The notes beneath the pieces were generated by a model. That model did not search any database and had not been told where the DNA came from. It saw only the letters and a list, made by a program, of their open reading frames with translations. Both the position numbers and the translations under genes were made by a program. Positions 43,539 to 54,275 of a stretch of 64,000 nt of DNA are shown here, one piece after another. Source of the stretch: a bacterium (GTDB taxonomy: Bacteria; Pseudomonadota; Alphaproteobacteria; Rhodobacterales; Rhodobacteraceae); assembly GCA_016124195.1 (NCBI GenBank), contig WGOE01000012.1, positions 62,001-126,000 on the forward strand, read 5' to 3'. Numbering within the stretch: position 1 is the first letter of the stretch; the number at the start of each line of letters is the position of its first letter.

Positions 43539-45088
43539 CAGGCGGGCTCCACCACTTTTGTTTCCGCGCGCAGCGCCAGCGCCAGAGAGGCGAACCGGGC
43601 CTGCGCCACTTCGCCGAAGAGGTAGTGGCCGTCCGGTGTCAGTTGCAATTCAAGAATGCGTTTTTTCGGGTGCCAGACCAGCTTGCCCGCCTGGGCGGGA
43701 TCGCCGGCCGCGAACATGGCGCCAAAGCGCATGGCCTTGCCCAGAACCTCGGCGTCCTGCATCTGTTCGTCGGTCAGCAGGCGGAACAAAGGCTCCAGCC
43801 GCGACCCCGCGCGCGAGTTCTTGTAGCGGTGCAAGAGCGCCATGCCCAGAAACACCCGGCCCGGATGGTCAAGCCCGCCCAGGTTGGCGCGCGTCGCATT
43901 GTCGAAACAGGCCTCGGCCCGATAATCGGGATGGGCGCGCCAGGTCGTGTCATGCAAAAGGCAGGCGGCCTTCATCAGGCGCAGGCGGTCGGCATCGGCG
44001 CCCGGGAACAGGGGCAGCAGGAAATCATAAAGCCTGCGCCCCGTGCCGGGAATACGTGCCGCCGTCTGTTCGCTGATGCGCGCCGCTTCGATCAGCGGGT
44101 CGCGCTGGCGCAGCTTTTCGGGCATCACTTCGTACAAGAGACCCTCGCGGATGCCATAGGCCGAAACGTCGATCTCGGTCGGCTTCAGCATCAGGATCAG
44201 TTCGCGCAGCACCTCGCAGGCCAAAGGCACAAGCACCATGCGTTCGGACGAGGTGCCGGTCCGCGCCCGCAGCAGCGCGAGGTCCGACGACTGGATCCAT
44301 TGCAGCGTGTCCAGCAGGCTGTTCGGCATCATGCGGTATTCGTGCAGCACGGTCAGCGGGTAGTTGCGCCGCTCCATATCCAGCCGGGCAATCACCCGCC
44401 AGGACCCGCCCACCAGATAGATGCGTTCCCCCTCGGACCGGATCTGCGCCTGCAAACCCTTGAGGATCTTGTCGATATGGTCAGCCCGCGCCTTGGCCCC
44501 GCCCGGGACCTGCTGCAGACGGAAGGGGCCCAGCGGCGAGGTGGCGCGCCGCCCGACCTTGCCACCCTCGATGCGGGCCAGCTCCATCGAATTGCCGCCC
44601 ATGTCGCAGACGACGCCCTTGGCCCCCGGCCAGCCCAACAGGACCCCCTGCGCCGAAAGCCGCGCCTCTTCGTCGCCGTCCACCACCCAAAGCCTCAGCC
44701 CGGTGGTTTCCAGCACCTCGCGCTGAAATTCGGGCCCATCCTCGGCTTCGCGCGCGGCCGCGGTGGCGACGACGGTCAGCTTTTCGATGCCCATCCCCTT
44801 GGCCAGAAGCGAAAACCGCTTCAGCGCCTCGAGCGCGCGCCGCCGTCCTTCGGGGTTCAGCCGGTTGGTTTCGGCAAGCCCCTTGCCCAGACCGCACATG
44901 ATCTTTTCGTTGTAGAAATAGGCCGGAGAGCGCGCAGCCCCGTCAAAGACCACCATGCGCACCGAGTTCGAGCCCACATCGACCACGCCGACCCGGCTGA
45001 GCGCGCGGGCCGAAGGGTCGTTGAACAAAGGACGGCCAAAAGGGCCCCAGTCCGGATCGGCTGGGGTGGTGGTCGGTGTGGCGCACAT
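43538..45088 (-). CDS. ppx: Ppx/GppA family exopolyphosphatase
   Basis: A 516-residue member of the actin/Hsp70-like phosphatase family that removes terminal phosphate from polyphosphate or converts pppGpp to ppGpp. The phosphate-1 motif VGVVDVGSNSVRMVVFDG, phosphate-2 VCDMGGNSMELARIEGGKVG and the acidic AAAREAEDGPEFQREV are all visible. The C-terminal region has an HD-like helical part (ACLLHDTTW). GGGGGAA precedes the ATG. It lies 89 bases after ppk1 and runs the same way, so the pair can set polyphosphate turnover. Confidence 0.9.
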   Translation of the reverse strand: MCATPTTTPADPDWGPFGRPLFNDPSARALSRVGVVDVGSNSVRMVVFDGAARSPAYFYNEKIMCGLGKGLAETNRLNPEGRRRALEALKRFSLLAKGMGIEKLTVVATAAAREAEDGPEFQREVLETTGLRLWVVDGDEEARLSAQGVLLGWPGAKGVVCDMGGNSMELARIEGGKVGRRATSPLGPFRLQQVPGGAKARADHIDKILKGLQAQIRSEGERIYLVGGSWRVIARLDMERRNYPLTVLHEYRMMPNSLLDTLQWIQSSDLALLRARTGTSSERMVLVPLACEVLRELILMLKPTEIDVSAYGIREGLLYEVMPEKLRQRDPLIEAARISEQTAARIPGTGRRLYDFLLPLFPGADADRLRLMKAACLLHDTTWRAHPDYRAEACFDNATRANLGGLDHPGRVFLGMALLHRYKNSRAGSRLEPLFRLLTDEQMQDAEVLGKAMRFGAMFAAGDPAQAGKLVWHPKKRILELQLTPDGHYLFGEVAQARFASLALALRAETKVVEPA

Positions 45089-45177
45089 GGTCGTTCCCCC
45101 GGATCGGATTTGCGATCACTTGCATGGCGCAAGGCACGCGGCGGGTCAACTGCGCGATGCCGGGCAGGGGGCGCGGA

Positions 45178-47346
45178 TCAGTCCCCGGCCAGACGCGGCG
45201 CATCCTTGGCGCCAGCCGTGCCGCGCCCCGAAAGCGACGGATTCTCCATGAAAAAGCGGTGACAGTTGAACAGGCTCTTGCCCCCGGGTGTCAGATCGCG
45301 CGCATAGCCGCCATCGGGGTTGAGGATCCAGCTTTGCGCCTCGTCCGCGAGGTTGGCGGCCATGATCTGCCCCATGATCTGGCTGCGCACGGTGGGATTG
45401 TGGATCTCGACCAGGGTTTCGACGCGGTGCGACAGGTTGCGGTCCATCCAGTCGGCCGAAGACAGGAACACCTTGGCCTGTTTGGAGGGCAGGCCATGGC
45501 CATTGCTGAAACAGACGATGCGTGAATGTTCCAGAAAGCGGCCGACGACCGACTTCACGCGAATATTCTCGGACAAGCCCTTGATCCCGGGGCGCAAACC
45601 GCAAATGCCGCGGATGATGAGGCTGATCTTCACCCCCGCCTGGCTCGCCGCGTAAAGCGCATCGATCACGTCGGGTTCGAACAGGGAATTCAGCTTGATC
45701 CAGATCTCGGCCGGCTTGCCCGCGCGGGCATTTTCCGCCTCGGTCGCAATCAGCGACAAAAGCCGGGGCTTGAGCGTGATCGGCGCGATGGCCAGGTTTT
45801 CCAGCCCCTCGGGCTGCACATAGCCCGACAGGTAGTTGAACACCTTGGTTGCATCGCGGCCCAGCGGCGGGTCGCAGGTGAAGAAGGACAGATCGGTATA
45901 GATGCGCGCGGTGATCGGGTGGTAGTTGCCGGTGCCGTAATGGGTGTAGGTGACCAGATTGTCGCCCTCGCGCCGCACCACGGTCGAGATTTTCGCATGG
46001 GTTTTCAGATGCATGAAGCCGTAAACGACATGGGCGCCGGCTCTTTCCAGCCGCCGGCTTTGCAGGATGTTGGCGGCCTCGTCAAAGCGGGCCTTCAGTT
46101 CGACCAGCGCCGTCACCGACTTGCCGTTTTCCGCCGCCTCGCACAGGGCCGAGACGATCGGGCTGTCATGGCTGGTGCGGTAAAGCGTCTGCTTGATCGC
46201 CAGCACATTGGGATCGCGCGCCGCCTGTTCCAGAAAGCGGATCACCATGTCGAAGGTTTCATAGGGGTGATGCAGCAGCATGTCCTTTTGCCGGATGGCG
46301 GCAAACATGTCGCCGCCGTGGTCCTGCACCCGTTCGGGCACGCGCGGGGTGAAGGGCGGCCACAAGAGATCCGGCCGCGAGGACAGGACCAGTTGCTTGA
46401 GGTCGGCAATCCCCAGAAGGCCGCGCGCCTCGACCACCTCGTCGGGGGTGACGCCCAGTTCCTCCATGATCAGGGCGCGCAAGTCCTGCGGCGCCCCGGC
46501 CGAGATCTTGAGCCGGATCACCTCGCCGCGCCGCCGCCGCTTCAGGGCGGTTTCGAACTCGCGGACCAGATCCTCGGATTCCTCCTCGACTTCAAGATCG
46601 CTGTCGCGCAGCACGCGGAACATGCAGTGGCCGCGGTCGGTATAGCCGGGAAACAGCATGTCGAGGTGCAACAGCAGCAGCTCCTCCAACGGCAGGAAGC
46701 GCGCCTCGCCGGGTTTGCCGGGCAGGGGGACGAAGCGCGCGATTTGCTGGGGGATCGGCAACAGCGCCTTCAGGGTGCGCCGGTCGCTGACCCGTTCAAG
46801 CTCCAGCGCCAGCGAAAAGCCGGTGTTGGGGATGAAGGGAAAGGGATGCGCCGGGTCGATGGCCAGAGGCGACAAAACCGGAAAGACCTTGGTCAGAAAG
46901 TTCTCTTCCAGCAGCTTCAGATCGCGCGCCGTCAGCTTTGACCGCGTCAGGATGATGATCCCCTGCGCCTCCATCTCTTTCTTGAGCTTGTTGAACACGG
47001 TCTGCTGCATCTGCAGCAACCGGCGGGCGTCGGCATGGATCAGCACCAGTTGTTCGGCGGGCGAGCGGCCATCGTCCGACAGGGGCGCATTGCCGTTGCG
47101 CACCTGCGCGCGCAGGCCGGCGACCCGGACCGTGTAGAATTCGTCAAGGTTGGTGGCCGAGATCGACAGGAAGCGCAGCCGTTCCAACAGAGGCACGCCG
47201 GGGTTCGTCGCCTCGTCCAGCACGCGCCAGTTGAAGGCCAGCCACGACAGTTCGCGGTTGAACAGGCGGCGTGGGCCGGCCGTTTCTGCGGCGGGATAGG
47301 CGACCGGATCGGGAAAGGGAACCTTCAGGAAATCTGCCTTGGTCAT
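45178..47346 (-). CDS. ppk1: Polyphosphate kinase 1
   Basis: A 722-residue kinase that builds polyphosphate from the gamma phosphate of ATP. The N-terminal domain starts [20 protein letters not shown]. The conserved active-site histidines are in [14 protein letters not shown] and [12 protein letters not shown], with two phospholipase-D-like catalytic domains covering the second half ([36 protein letters not shown]). It is directly upstream of ppx and 41 bases after the Hda homologue, in the typical alphaproteobacterial block AI-2E permease - hda - ppk - ppx. Confidence 0.95.
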   Translation of the reverse strand: MTKADFLKVPFPDPVAYPAAETAGPRRLFNRELSWLAFNWRVLDEATNPGVPLLERLRFLSISATNLDEFYTVRVAGLRAQVRNGNAPLSDDGRSPAEQLVLIHADARRLLQMQQTVFNKLKKEMEAQGIIILTRSKLTARDLKLLEENFLTKVFPVLSPLAIDPAHPFPFIPNTGFSLALELERVSDRRTLKALLPIPQQIARFVPLPGKPGEARFLPLEELLLLHLDMLFPGYTDRGHCMFRVLRDSDLEVEEESEDLVREFETALKRRRRGEVIRLKISAGAPQDLRALIMEELGVTPDEVVEARGLLGIADLKQLVLSSRPDLLWPPFTPRVPERVQDHGGDMFAAIRQKDMLLHHPYETFDMVIRFLEQAARDPNVLAIKQTLYRTSHDSPIVSALCEAAENGKSVTALVELKARFDEAANILQSRRLERAGAHVVYGFMHLKTHAKISTVVRREGDNLVTYTHYGTGNYHPITARIYTDLSFFTCDPPLGRDATKVFNYLSGYVQPEGLENLAIAPITLKPRLLSLIATEAENARAGKPAEIWIKLNSLFEPDVIDALYAASQAGVKISLIIRGICGLRPGIKGLSENIRVKSVVGRFLEHSRIVCFSNGHGLPSKQAKVFLSSADWMDRNLSHRVETLVEIHNPTVRSQIMGQIMAANLADEAQSWILNPDGGYARDLTPGGKSLFNCHRFFMENPSLSGRGTAGAKDAPRLAGD

Positions 47347-47387
47347 CGCGCACTTGGGGCTGAAATGGTCTGCATCGGGTCAGTGTT

Positions 47388-48056
47388 TCACTCTGGCGCG
47401 CGCAAGTCCAGCACCTCTGCGGCCAGCTGGCGGGTGATCGGACGCCGCGTGGCCAGCGAACGCGCGTCGAGTGCTGCCACAAGCGCGCGGGCGGCGGCGA
47501 TAGATCGTTCCATCCGCGGCAAGAGATAGGGGATCAGGTTGGCAGGCGCGGTGATCTGACGGTCGGCCAGCAGCTTGACCAGCACGGCGGCAAGCAGGTC
47601 ATCGTCCGGCGCCTCGAGCCGCGAGACGGGCATGGCCTGCAAACGTGACAGAAGATCGGGCAGGCCTAGGCGCCAGTCGCGCGGCGCCACGGGCGCGGTC
47701 AGCATGAGGAACCCGTTGGGAATCAGACGATTGTACAGATAGAAAAGCTCTGTCTCGGCCCGCCCGGCCACGCGCTGCGCCCCGTCGATGATGACCCGGG
47801 CATCTGAGGCAATCTCGGCCAGCCGCTCGCCCAGGGTTTCGGGCGACAGCCAGATCGCGCCGGCTTCGCTGGCCCAGACATGCGCGAGATGAGTCTTGCC
47901 CGCCCCCGATGGCCCCAGAAGCAGCATCCGCCCGCCTGGCCAGCCGCGCCACTGTTCGACAGCCTGCAAGGCTGCGGCATTGGCCGGACTGGTGAAGAAA
48001 TCGGCCCGGCTCCACGCCTCGCGCGCGGGAAGGTCAAAGGCAAGCTGCGCCGTCAA
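47388..48056 (-). CDS. hdaA: DnaA-related regulatory ATPase (Hda/HdaA)
   Basis: A 222-residue protein that, with the sliding clamp, triggers ATP hydrolysis by DnaA and so prevents re-initiation. The N-terminus TAQLAFDLP is a good clamp-binding motif. Walker A GPSGAGKT is at 48-55 and Walker B is VIID at 88-91. Unlike DnaA there is no domain IV for binding DnaA boxes. Its stop follows the AI-2E-type permease gene with a 4-base overlap (ATGA), so it is coupled to it. Confidence 0.87.
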   Translation of the reverse strand: MTAQLAFDLPAREAWSRADFFTSPANAAALQAVEQWRGWPGGRMLLLGPSGAGKTHLAHVWASEAGAIWLSPETLGERLAEIASDARVIIDGAQRVAGRAETELFYLYNRLIPNGFLMLTAPVAPRDWRLGLPDLLSRLQAMPVSRLEAPDDDLLAAVLVKLLADRQITAPANLIPYLLPRMERSIAAARALVAALDARSLATRRPITRQLAAEVLDLRAPE

Positions 48057-49129
48057 TCCTCGCCTCCGTCCTGGTCGGGCCCCTGGGTCTCGCCCAGATA
48101 AAGCAGGCTTTCCTTGTACTTGGAGACCCCAAACCGCGCGAGAACGCCAAGGGTTGCCGACAAAGGCACCGCCACCAGCATGCCCGCGATGCCAAAGAGG
48201 CCGCCGAACACCGACAAGGCGAAGATCAGCCAGACCGGGTGCACCCCGATGGATTTGCCGACCAGACGCGGGGTCAGGACGTTGCCCTCCATGAACTGGC
48301 CAAACCCGAAGATGGCGGCGATGATGCCGATGGCGATCCAGTCGCCCCAGAACTGGTAGAAGGCGAGGCCGATGGCCAGGGCGCCGCCGGTCATGGCGCC
48401 GAAGTAGGGGATAACCGTGATCGCGCCCGCGATGGCGCCGATGATCAGCCCGAATTGCAGCCCCGCCAGCATGAGGCCCGAGGCATAATAGACCGCGAGC
48501 AGAATGCAGACCGTGACCTGGCCCCGCACAAAGCCGGCCAGCGCCGTGTCGATCTCGCGCGCCAGCATGCGGATCACCGGGGCATGGTCGCGCGGCAAGA
48601 GGTCATCGACCCGCGCCACCATCTGGTCCCAGTCCATCAAAAGGTAAAAAGCCACGACCGGCACCACGACGATGAACAAAAGCCAGCCTACGACGGAAAA
48701 GACCGAGGCGAGGAGCCCCTGTGCGAGCGCCCCGCCGCGCGCCTGGATCGCCTGGGCGATGTCGGCCAGCGTGGTGCGCATCACCGAGGTGCTGTCTGTC
48801 AATTCGGGAAAGCGCGAGACGAGAAAGGCCTGCAGCTTGCTGGAAATCTCGGGGGCTGCGTTGATGAGGGCGGCCAATTGCTGCACCAGAACCGGGATGA
48901 CCGCCAGGACCAAGAGGACAACCAGCAGGAAGGCGGCCAGCGTGATCAGCGAAGTGGCGGCGACCCGGCTCAGGCCCAACCGCTCCAGCCGGTCGGCCAA
49001 AGGGTCCAGAAAATAGGCCAGCGCCCCGCCGACCAGAAAGGGCAGCATGACAGAGCCAAGATACCACAGCGCCACAAAGAAGAGGACGGCGGCGATGGTC
49101 CAATAGCGTCCTTGCAGTTGGCTCGGCAC
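48053..49129 (-). CDS. AI-2E family transporter (PerM/TqsA-like permease)
   Basis: A 358-residue membrane protein with about eight hydrophobic helices. WYLGSVMLPFLVGGALAYFLDPLADRLERLG at the N-terminus and FGLIIGAIAGAITVIPYFGA in the second half are typical of the family. Members export AI-2, Na+ or other small solutes; no function can be assigned here. A GTG at 49129 is chosen as start because GAGGAG stands 8 bases upstream; a GTG at 49135 is too close, and the frame reaching 49363 crosses low-quality sequence. Confidence 0.83.
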   Translation of the reverse strand: MPSQLQGRYWTIAAVLFFVALWYLGSVMLPFLVGGALAYFLDPLADRLERLGLSRVAATSLITLAAFLLVVLLVLAVIPVLVQQLAALINAAPEISSKLQAFLVSRFPELTDSTSVMRTTLADIAQAIQARGGALAQGLLASVFSVVGWLLFIVVVPVVAFYLLMDWDQMVARVDDLLPRDHAPVIRMLAREIDTALAGFVRGQVTVCILLAVYYASGLMLAGLQFGLIIGAIAGAITVIPYFGAMTGGALAIGLAFYQFWGDWIAIGIIAAIFGFGQFMEGNVLTPRLVGKSIGVHPVWLIFALSVFGGLFGIAGMLVAVPLSATLGVLARFGVSKYKESLLYLGETQGPDQDGGED

Positions 49130-49687
49130 CGTCACGCCTCCTCGGTCACACCCGGCAGATATTGCCGTTGAGGGCCGGGGATGCAAGGCCGGCAGGACAA
49201 TCCCCCGAGCGACACCGGGGATTTGCGCCAAGAGATCAGATCCGACGCCGGAAGAACGGCACGGGTCGCGGCATGGTCGTCCGGACGGGGGCTGATGCCG
49301 CCGGGATCGGATTGCCATTCCGGCGCTGCCCGCTCTGTGCTGACCGGCCCTTGCGGCCCGCACTTACCCGCCGCGCGCGCTCACCCGCCGCCCGTGCTTA
49401 TCCGCCGCGCGCGCTTACCCGCCGCCCGCGCTGCCCCGTCGCGCGCGCTTATCCGCCGCCCGCGCTTACCCGCCGCGCGCGTTTATTCGCCGCCCGCGCT
49501 GCCCCGTCGCCCGTGCTGCCCCGCCGCCAGCGCGGCTCGGCCCGCACCGCCGGTATTGCTCAAGCGCGAGGTTGGTCGCCCTTAACTCCCCTGCGCCGGT
49601 TCAAAGATGCCGAGGTTATGACGGGGCTGGCCGAGGCTCCGCGCGCCAAAAGCGGCGCGCCATCCGGACCCGCCGCGCCGGCGCGGC
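49130..49687. other. Intergenic region with minisatellite between AI-2E permease and chemoreceptor
   Basis: 558 bases with no credible gene. The central part is a 17-bp tandem repeat (49357-49526). Open frames cross it in several phases because the unit contains no stop codon, but a 17-base unit would change the peptide in every copy and the frames lack ribosome sites. The right part is GC-rich and unremarkable. Confidence 0.7.
49357..49526. repeat. Minisatellite, ten copies of a 17-bp unit
   Basis: Ten consecutive 17-base units vary around C-S-C-G-Y-G-C-T-K-A/C-C-C-C-G-Y-C-G. Two subtypes appear, CGCGCGCTTACCCGCCG and CCCGCGCTGCCCCGTCG, in partly alternating order. It lies about 230 bases upstream of the AI-2E permease gene. 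Confidence 0.85.
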
Positions 49688-51502
49688 TCAGCCGGCCGCG
49701 CGCAGCCTTCGTGGAGCGGATTGCATGGGTCGCGCCTCTTCCGTGGTCTTGAAATGGGTCACCAGTCCGTCCAGACCGATGGCAGCCTCGCGCAGGGACT
49801 GCGTCGCCAGAAGGGACTGTTCGACCATGGCCGCATTCTGCTGGGCGACTTGATCCAGCTGGTTGACGCCAACGTTCACCTCGCCAAGGCCTATGGATTG
49901 TTCCTGCGCCCCCGACGAGATTTCTGAGACCAATGTCGAGATATGGGTCACCCGTTCGACCATCGTGGTGAGGGCGGTGCCCGCGCTGCCGACGGCCGCG
50001 ACCCCGCGCCCGACGAGTTGGGACGAGGTGCTGATCAGGGTCTTGATCTCTTTGGAGGCGTCCGAGGACCGCTGGGCCAGGGCCCGGACTTCCGAAGCCA
50101 CGACCGCAAAGCCGCGCCCGGCATCGCCGGCCCGCGCCGCCTCGACCCCGGCGTTCAGCGCCAGCAGGTTGGTCTGGAAGGCGATGTCGTCGATCACCCC
50201 GATGATCTGGCTGATCTGGTCAGAGGATTTTTCGATCCCGTTCATCGCATCCACCGCCCCCAGCACGATCTTGCCGCTGTCTTCGGCCTCGCGCCGGGCG
50301 TTCTGCACGATGGCTTCCACCTCGCGCGCCGAATTGGCGGCCGAGCGGACCGAAGCGGTCAATTCGTCCAGCGCCGCGGCGGTTTCCTCGAGCGTGGCGG
50401 CCTGATTTTCGGTGCGCCGCGCCAGATCCTCGGCGGCATGGCCGATCTCGTCCGATTTCGACCGGATACCGCCCGAAGCTTTGACGACCTGCGTGATCGT
50501 GTGGTTCAGACGTTCCACGCTGGTGTTGTAGTTGTGGCGCAGGCCCTCGTAAGCTTCAGGGAAAGGTTGGGTAATCGATTGGGCGAGGTTGCCCGAGGAC
50601 AGATTGTCGAGGCCGACGCTGAGCGCCTGGACCACCGCCTCCTGGTCCTGCTGAGTGCGCTTGATTTCGGCCTCCATCTCGATGGCATGGCGCAGCCGGA
50701 CCCGCAATTCTTCCAGAAAGACGGCAATCTCGCTGACCTCGTCCTTCAGATCCGACACACGGTCGAAGGCGGAATGCCGCCCGCCCAGATTGCCCACCGC
50801 CACTTCCTTGATGGCATCGCGCACCCGGGTCAGCGGTTTGGTAATGCTGCGCGACAGCAAAATATTCGAGCCGACCAGAACCGCGGCGGCCACGGCCGAG
50901 GCCAGCATCACGATCTGGATAAGCTGCTGATTCTGCGCCTTGGCCGCGTCGCCCGCTGCCTTGCCTTCGGATTCGATCAACTCTCCCTGCTGACCCAATT
51001 GCGCTTCCAGCTGTGAAAAGATGTCGAGAAACCTCGGCAGCGCGGTCCGACCTGCCTCGCGATCCTTCAGGGCCGTCTCACCGGTCGATTTGGCGGCGGC
51101 GAGGTAGGCATCGACCAGCGGCTGGGTCTTGGCAAGGACGGCCGCGACCTTGTCATCCAGCGGCAGGCCATGCAGCGTGGCCATGTCTTCAGCAAAGCGG
51201 CTGGCATGATTGGTGATGTCGGTCAGGATCTGCTGGCGGACCTGATCGAGCGCCTCGGGCCCGTTGATGACCGCGTTCAGGACATCGGCGCGCAGGGCGT
51301 CGTGCGACATGTCGCCGTCCATCGAAGCCAGAACCGCGCGGGTCGCATCAACCGATTGCGTCAGGCCGTGATCGCTTTGTTCCAGCCCGATGTAGCCGGC
51401 CAGAAAGGTGGCCACCACGCCCAGGAGCGTGATGATCCCTGCCAGACGCAGTCGGGCGGGTATCGAGAAATTCTTGATCAGACCGAATCGGCGCTTCATC
51501 AT
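49688..51502 (-). CDS. Methyl-accepting chemotaxis protein
   Basis: A 604-residue chemoreceptor. TM1 is at about 19-41 ([20 protein letters not shown]), a roughly 150-residue helical periplasmic domain follows, and TM2 is near 195-217 ([20 protein letters not shown]). One or two HAMP regions are next ([34 protein letters not shown]). The signalling domain contains the near-invariant tip [20 protein letters not shown] and [20 protein letters not shown]. The ligand domain is unrecognised. No che genes are nearby. It is divergent from proS. Confidence 0.9.
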   Translation of the reverse strand: MMKRRFGLIKNFSIPARLRLAGIITLLGVVATFLAGYIGLEQSDHGLTQSVDATRAVLASMDGDMSHDALRADVLNAVINGPEALDQVRQQILTDITNHASRFAEDMATLHGLPLDDKVAAVLAKTQPLVDAYLAAAKSTGETALKDREAGRTALPRFLDIFSQLEAQLGQQGELIESEGKAAGDAAKAQNQQLIQIVMLASAVAAAVLVGSNILLSRSITKPLTRVRDAIKEVAVGNLGGRHSAFDRVSDLKDEVSEIAVFLEELRVRLRHAIEMEAEIKRTQQDQEAVVQALSVGLDNLSSGNLAQSITQPFPEAYEGLRHNYNTSVERLNHTITQVVKASGGIRSKSDEIGHAAEDLARRTENQAATLEETAAALDELTASVRSAANSAREVEAIVQNARREAEDSGKIVLGAVDAMNGIEKSSDQISQIIGVIDDIAFQTNLLALNAGVEAARAGDAGRGFAVVASEVRALAQRSSDASKEIKTLISTSSQLVGRGVAAVGSAGTALTTMVERVTHISTLVSEISSGAQEQSIGLGEVNVGVNQLDQVAQQNAAMVEQSLLATQSLREAAIGLDGLVTHFKTTEEARPMQSAPRRLRAAG

Positions 51503-51593
51503 GCGGAAAATCCTTTGGGGCGCATCTCATGGCTGCGACCATGCGCGCCAAGAATTGAAAATCGTTTAAGCGCCGCCGTCTTTCGCGCCCACC

Positions 51594-51622
51594 TTGCTTG
51601 ACCCCGTCCAACCCGCTAGGAA
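51594..51622 (+). promoter_or_regulatory. Putative proS promoter
   Basis: TTGCTT (51594-51599), 17 bases, TAGGAA (51617-51622), about 29 bases before the proS start. The -10 is weak by E. coli standards. Confidence 0.3.
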
Positions 51623-51650
51623 CGGGCAAACCGCTTGCATGAGGCCAAAA

Positions 51651-52988
51651 ATGCGTCTGTCGCGCTACTTCCTGCCCGTTCTGAAGGAAAATCCCGCCGA
51701 GGCGCAGATCGTCTCGCACCGCTACATGCTGCGCGCCGGCATGATCAAGCAGCAGGCCGCGGGGATTTATTCCTGGCTGCCGCTGGGCCTGCGCGTCCTG
51801 AACCGAATCCAGGCCATCGTGAACGAGGAACAGATCCGCGCCGGCCACATCCCCCTCTTGATGCCCACGCTGCAGCCGGCGGACCTGTGGCGTGAAAGCG
51901 GGCGCTATGACGATTACGGCCAGGAAATGCTGCGCATCAAGGACCGTCAGGGCCGCGAGATGCTCTATGGCCCGACCAACGAAGAGATGATCACCGACAT
52001 CTTCCGCGGCCATGTCAACAGTTACAAGGACTTGCCGCTGACGCTCTACCACATCCAGTGGAAGTTCCGCGACGAGATGCGGCCGCGTTTCGGTGTGATG
52101 CGGGGGCGCGAGTTCCTGATGAAGGACGGCTACAACTTCGACATCGACAAGGCCGCGGCGCTGCATGCCTATAACCGCCACATGGTCAGCTATCTGCGCA
52201 CCTACGAACGCATGGGGCTGACGGCCATTCCGATGCGCGCCGACAGCGGCCCGATCGGCGGCGATGACACGCATGAATTCCTGGTTCTGGCTTCGACCGG
52301 CGAGTCGGAGGTCTTCTTCGACAGCGCCGTGACCGAGCTGAAACTGGGCAACCGCGAGGTCGATTACGACAACCGCGAAGAGGTTGCCGCCGTCTGCCGC
52401 GAGTTCACCACGCTTTACGCCCGCACCGACGAAACCCACGATCAGGCCCTGTTCGACGCCATTCCCGAAGAGCGCCGCAAGGTCGCCCGTGGCATCGAGG
52501 TCGGTCAGATCTTCTACTTCGGCACGAAATACTCCGCTTCGATGGGCGCGCTCGTCACCAATGAGAAGGGCGAGAAAGTGCCGGTCGAAATGGGCAGCCA
52601 TGGCATCGGTGTCAGCCGGCTTCTGGGTGCCATCATCGAGGCGAGCCACGACGACAAGGGCATCATCTGGCCCGAGGGGGTTACGCCCTTCCCGGTCGGG
52701 ATCGTCAACCTCAAACAGGGCGATGCGGCGGCGGACGCGGCTTGCGCGGGTCTGGAAAAGGCTTTGCTCGCCAAGGGGCTGGAGCCTTTGTACGATGACC
52801 GCGACGAACGCGCCGGCGCGAAATTCGCCACGATGGATCTGATCGGTCTGCCGTGGCGCATCACGGTCGGCCCGCGCGGGCTGGCCAATGGCGTGGTCGA
52901 ACTGACCTCGCGCAGGACCGGCGTGTCGGAAGAGATGACGCCCGAGGCCGCCGTGGCCCGCGTGGCCGAGATTTACGCCGGGGTCTGA
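51651..52988 (+). CDS. proS: Prolyl-tRNA synthetase, short alphaproteobacterial form
   Basis: A 445-residue class II synthetase that charges tRNA-Pro. Motif 2 is [20 protein letters not shown], motif 3 [16 protein letters not shown], and the anticodon-binding domain begins around residue 345 ([12 protein letters not shown]). Between motifs 2 and 3 the roughly 180-residue editing insertion (INS) of E. coli ProRS is missing, which is normal in alphaproteobacteria, where editing is done by a free-standing protein. ATG at 51651 ([20 protein letters not shown]) is the family start; the frame opens at 51594. Confidence 0.95.
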   Translation: MRLSRYFLPVLKENPAEAQIVSHRYMLRAGMIKQQAAGIYSWLPLGLRVLNRIQAIVNEEQIRAGHIPLLMPTLQPADLWRESGRYDDYGQEMLRIKDRQGREMLYGPTNEEMITDIFRGHVNSYKDLPLTLYHIQWKFRDEMRPRFGVMRGREFLMKDGYNFDIDKAAALHAYNRHMVSYLRTYERMGLTAIPMRADSGPIGGDDTHEFLVLASTGESEVFFDSAVTELKLGNREVDYDNREEVAAVCREFTTLYARTDETHDQALFDAIPEERRKVARGIEVGQIFYFGTKYSASMGALVTNEKGEKVPVEMGSHGIGVSRLLGAIIEASHDDKGIIWPEGVTPFPVGIVNLKQGDAAADAACAGLEKALLAKGLEPLYDDRDERAGAKFATMDLIGLPWRITVGPRGLANGVVELTSRRTGVSEEMTPEAAVARVAEIYAGV

Positions 52989-53000
52989 GGCAGCACTGGC

Positions 53001-53024
53001 GCCGGGATTGTCGGCAATCCCGGC
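53001..53024 (+). terminator. Strong stem-loop after proS
   Basis: GCCGGGATTG and CAATCCCGGC form a perfect 10-bp stem with a TCGG loop, 12 bases after the proS stop. There is no T tract, so it may act as an RNA-stabilising or factor-dependent stop. Confidence 0.55.
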
Positions 53025-53185
53025 TGGCGACAGGTAACCAACACCGCTGGATTGCCGTCCACGGTCAGGTGAGCTGTATCTGCAAGGCACGCGGGCTGCC
53101 GCTGTCTTGGCGGAAAATCGGCCGGCCGGGGTGGTTCTTATGGGCGAAGCGCCCTAGATTTGGCGTGAAAACAGGAGGTTGCATC

Positions 53186-54175
53186 ATGGAATATCGTCGT
53201 CTGGGGAAATCTGGCCTGAAGGTATCAGAGTTTTCCTATGGGTCTTGGGTGACCTTTGCCAAACAGGTCGATGTCGCCCCGGCCAAGGAGATGCTGACCG
53301 CCGCCTATGACGCCGGCATCAACTTCTTCGACAATGCCGAGGGCTATGAACAGGGCCGCTCGGAACTGGTGATGGGGCAGGCCATCGCCGAACTGGGGTG
53401 GAGCCGCGACAGTTTCATCGTCTCGTCCAAGGTGTTCTGGGGCGGGGCCAAGCCCACGCAGCGCGGGCTGTCCGCCAAGCATGTCACCGAGGCCTGTCAT
53501 GCGGCCCTCAAACGCCTGCGGGTCGAGCATCTGGACCTGTACTTCTGCCACCGCCCCGACATCGACACGCCGATCGAGGAAACCGTGCGCGCGATGCACA
53601 ACCTGATTGCGCAGGGCAAGGTGCTGTATTGGGGGACCTCGGAATGGTCGGCCCAGCAGATCACCGAAGCCCATGCCGTGGCGCGCGCCAATCACCTGAC
53701 GCCGCCCACGATGGAGCAACCGCAGTACAACCTTTTCGTGCGCGACAAGGTGGAAAGCGACTACCTGCCGATCTATGACACCTTCGGCCTGGGCACCACG
53801 ATCTGGTCGCCGCTCGCCTCGGGCCTGCTTACGGGCAAGTACAACAACGGCATCCCGAACGATGCCCGGGCCAATCTGCCGGGCTACGAATGGCTGCGCG
53901 ACAGTTTCACCTCGGAAACCGGGATGGGGCGGATCGACAAGGCGCGCGCCTTGGCCAAGGTGGCCGAGGCGACGGGCCTGAGCCTGACGGCGATGGCGCT
54001 CTTGTGGTGTCTGCGCAATCCGCGCGTTTCGACCGTGATCCTTGGCGCCTCGCGCATCAGCCAGCTGACCGACAACCTTGCGGCACTCGACCACAAGGCC
54101 AAGCTGACCGATGATGTCCTGGCCGAGATCGAGGCGATCCTTGGCAACAAGCCCGCAGCACCGCAACGGTTCTGA
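53186..54175 (+). CDS. Aldo/keto reductase, Kv-beta-like
   Basis: A 329-residue NADPH-dependent TIM-barrel reductase. The catalytic tetrad is visible: Asp and Tyr in FFDNAEGYEQGRSE, Lys in IVSSKVFWGG and His in DLYFCHRPDIDTP. VSTVILGASRISQLTDNLAA is the cofactor-binding end of the Kv-beta/YghZ subgroup. Substrate unknown; aldehydes are usual. GGAGGTTGC precedes the ATG at 53186; the frame extending to 52853 runs through the proS 3' end. A hairpin terminator follows. Confidence 0.88.
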   Translation: MEYRRLGKSGLKVSEFSYGSWVTFAKQVDVAPAKEMLTAAYDAGINFFDNAEGYEQGRSELVMGQAIAELGWSRDSFIVSSKVFWGGAKPTQRGLSAKHVTEACHAALKRLRVEHLDLYFCHRPDIDTPIEETVRAMHNLIAQGKVLYWGTSEWSAQQITEAHAVARANHLTPPTMEQPQYNLFVRDKVESDYLPIYDTFGLGTTIWSPLASGLLTGKYNNGIPNDARANLPGYEWLRDSFTSETGMGRIDKARALAKVAEATGLSLTAMALLWCLRNPRVSTVILGASRISQLTDNLAALDHKAKLTDDVLAEIEAILGNKPAAPQRF

Positions 54176-54193
54176 GCGGGCAGGTCTTTGCAG

Positions 54194-54220
54194 GGGGCTG
54201 CAGGGCAGGTGCAGCCCCTT
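54194..54220 (+). terminator. Terminator-like hairpin after the aldo/keto reductase gene
   Basis: GGGGCTGCA and TGCAGCCCC form a perfect 9-bp stem with a GGGCAGG loop and a short TT following, 18 bases after the stop. Confidence 0.6.
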
Positions 54221-54275
54221 GCCACGATGGCGGCAGAGGGCCGGTCTGGACTTGCGCGAAGGGAAGGACAGAACC

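Noticed and set aside
49130-49363. Longer 436-residue form of the AI-2E permease
   Set aside because: The extra N-terminus is Arg/Gly/Ala-rich with no family match, and GAGGAG marks the GTG at 49129 as start.
49357-49526. Possible CRISPR array
   Set aside because: The units are contiguous with no unique spacers, only 17 bases long, and no cas genes occur.
49162-49752. A 196-residue frame crossing the tandem repeats
   Set aside because: The 17-base repeat shifts phase each unit, other frames are open as well, and no ribosome site precedes the start. It is treated as a noncoding minisatellite.
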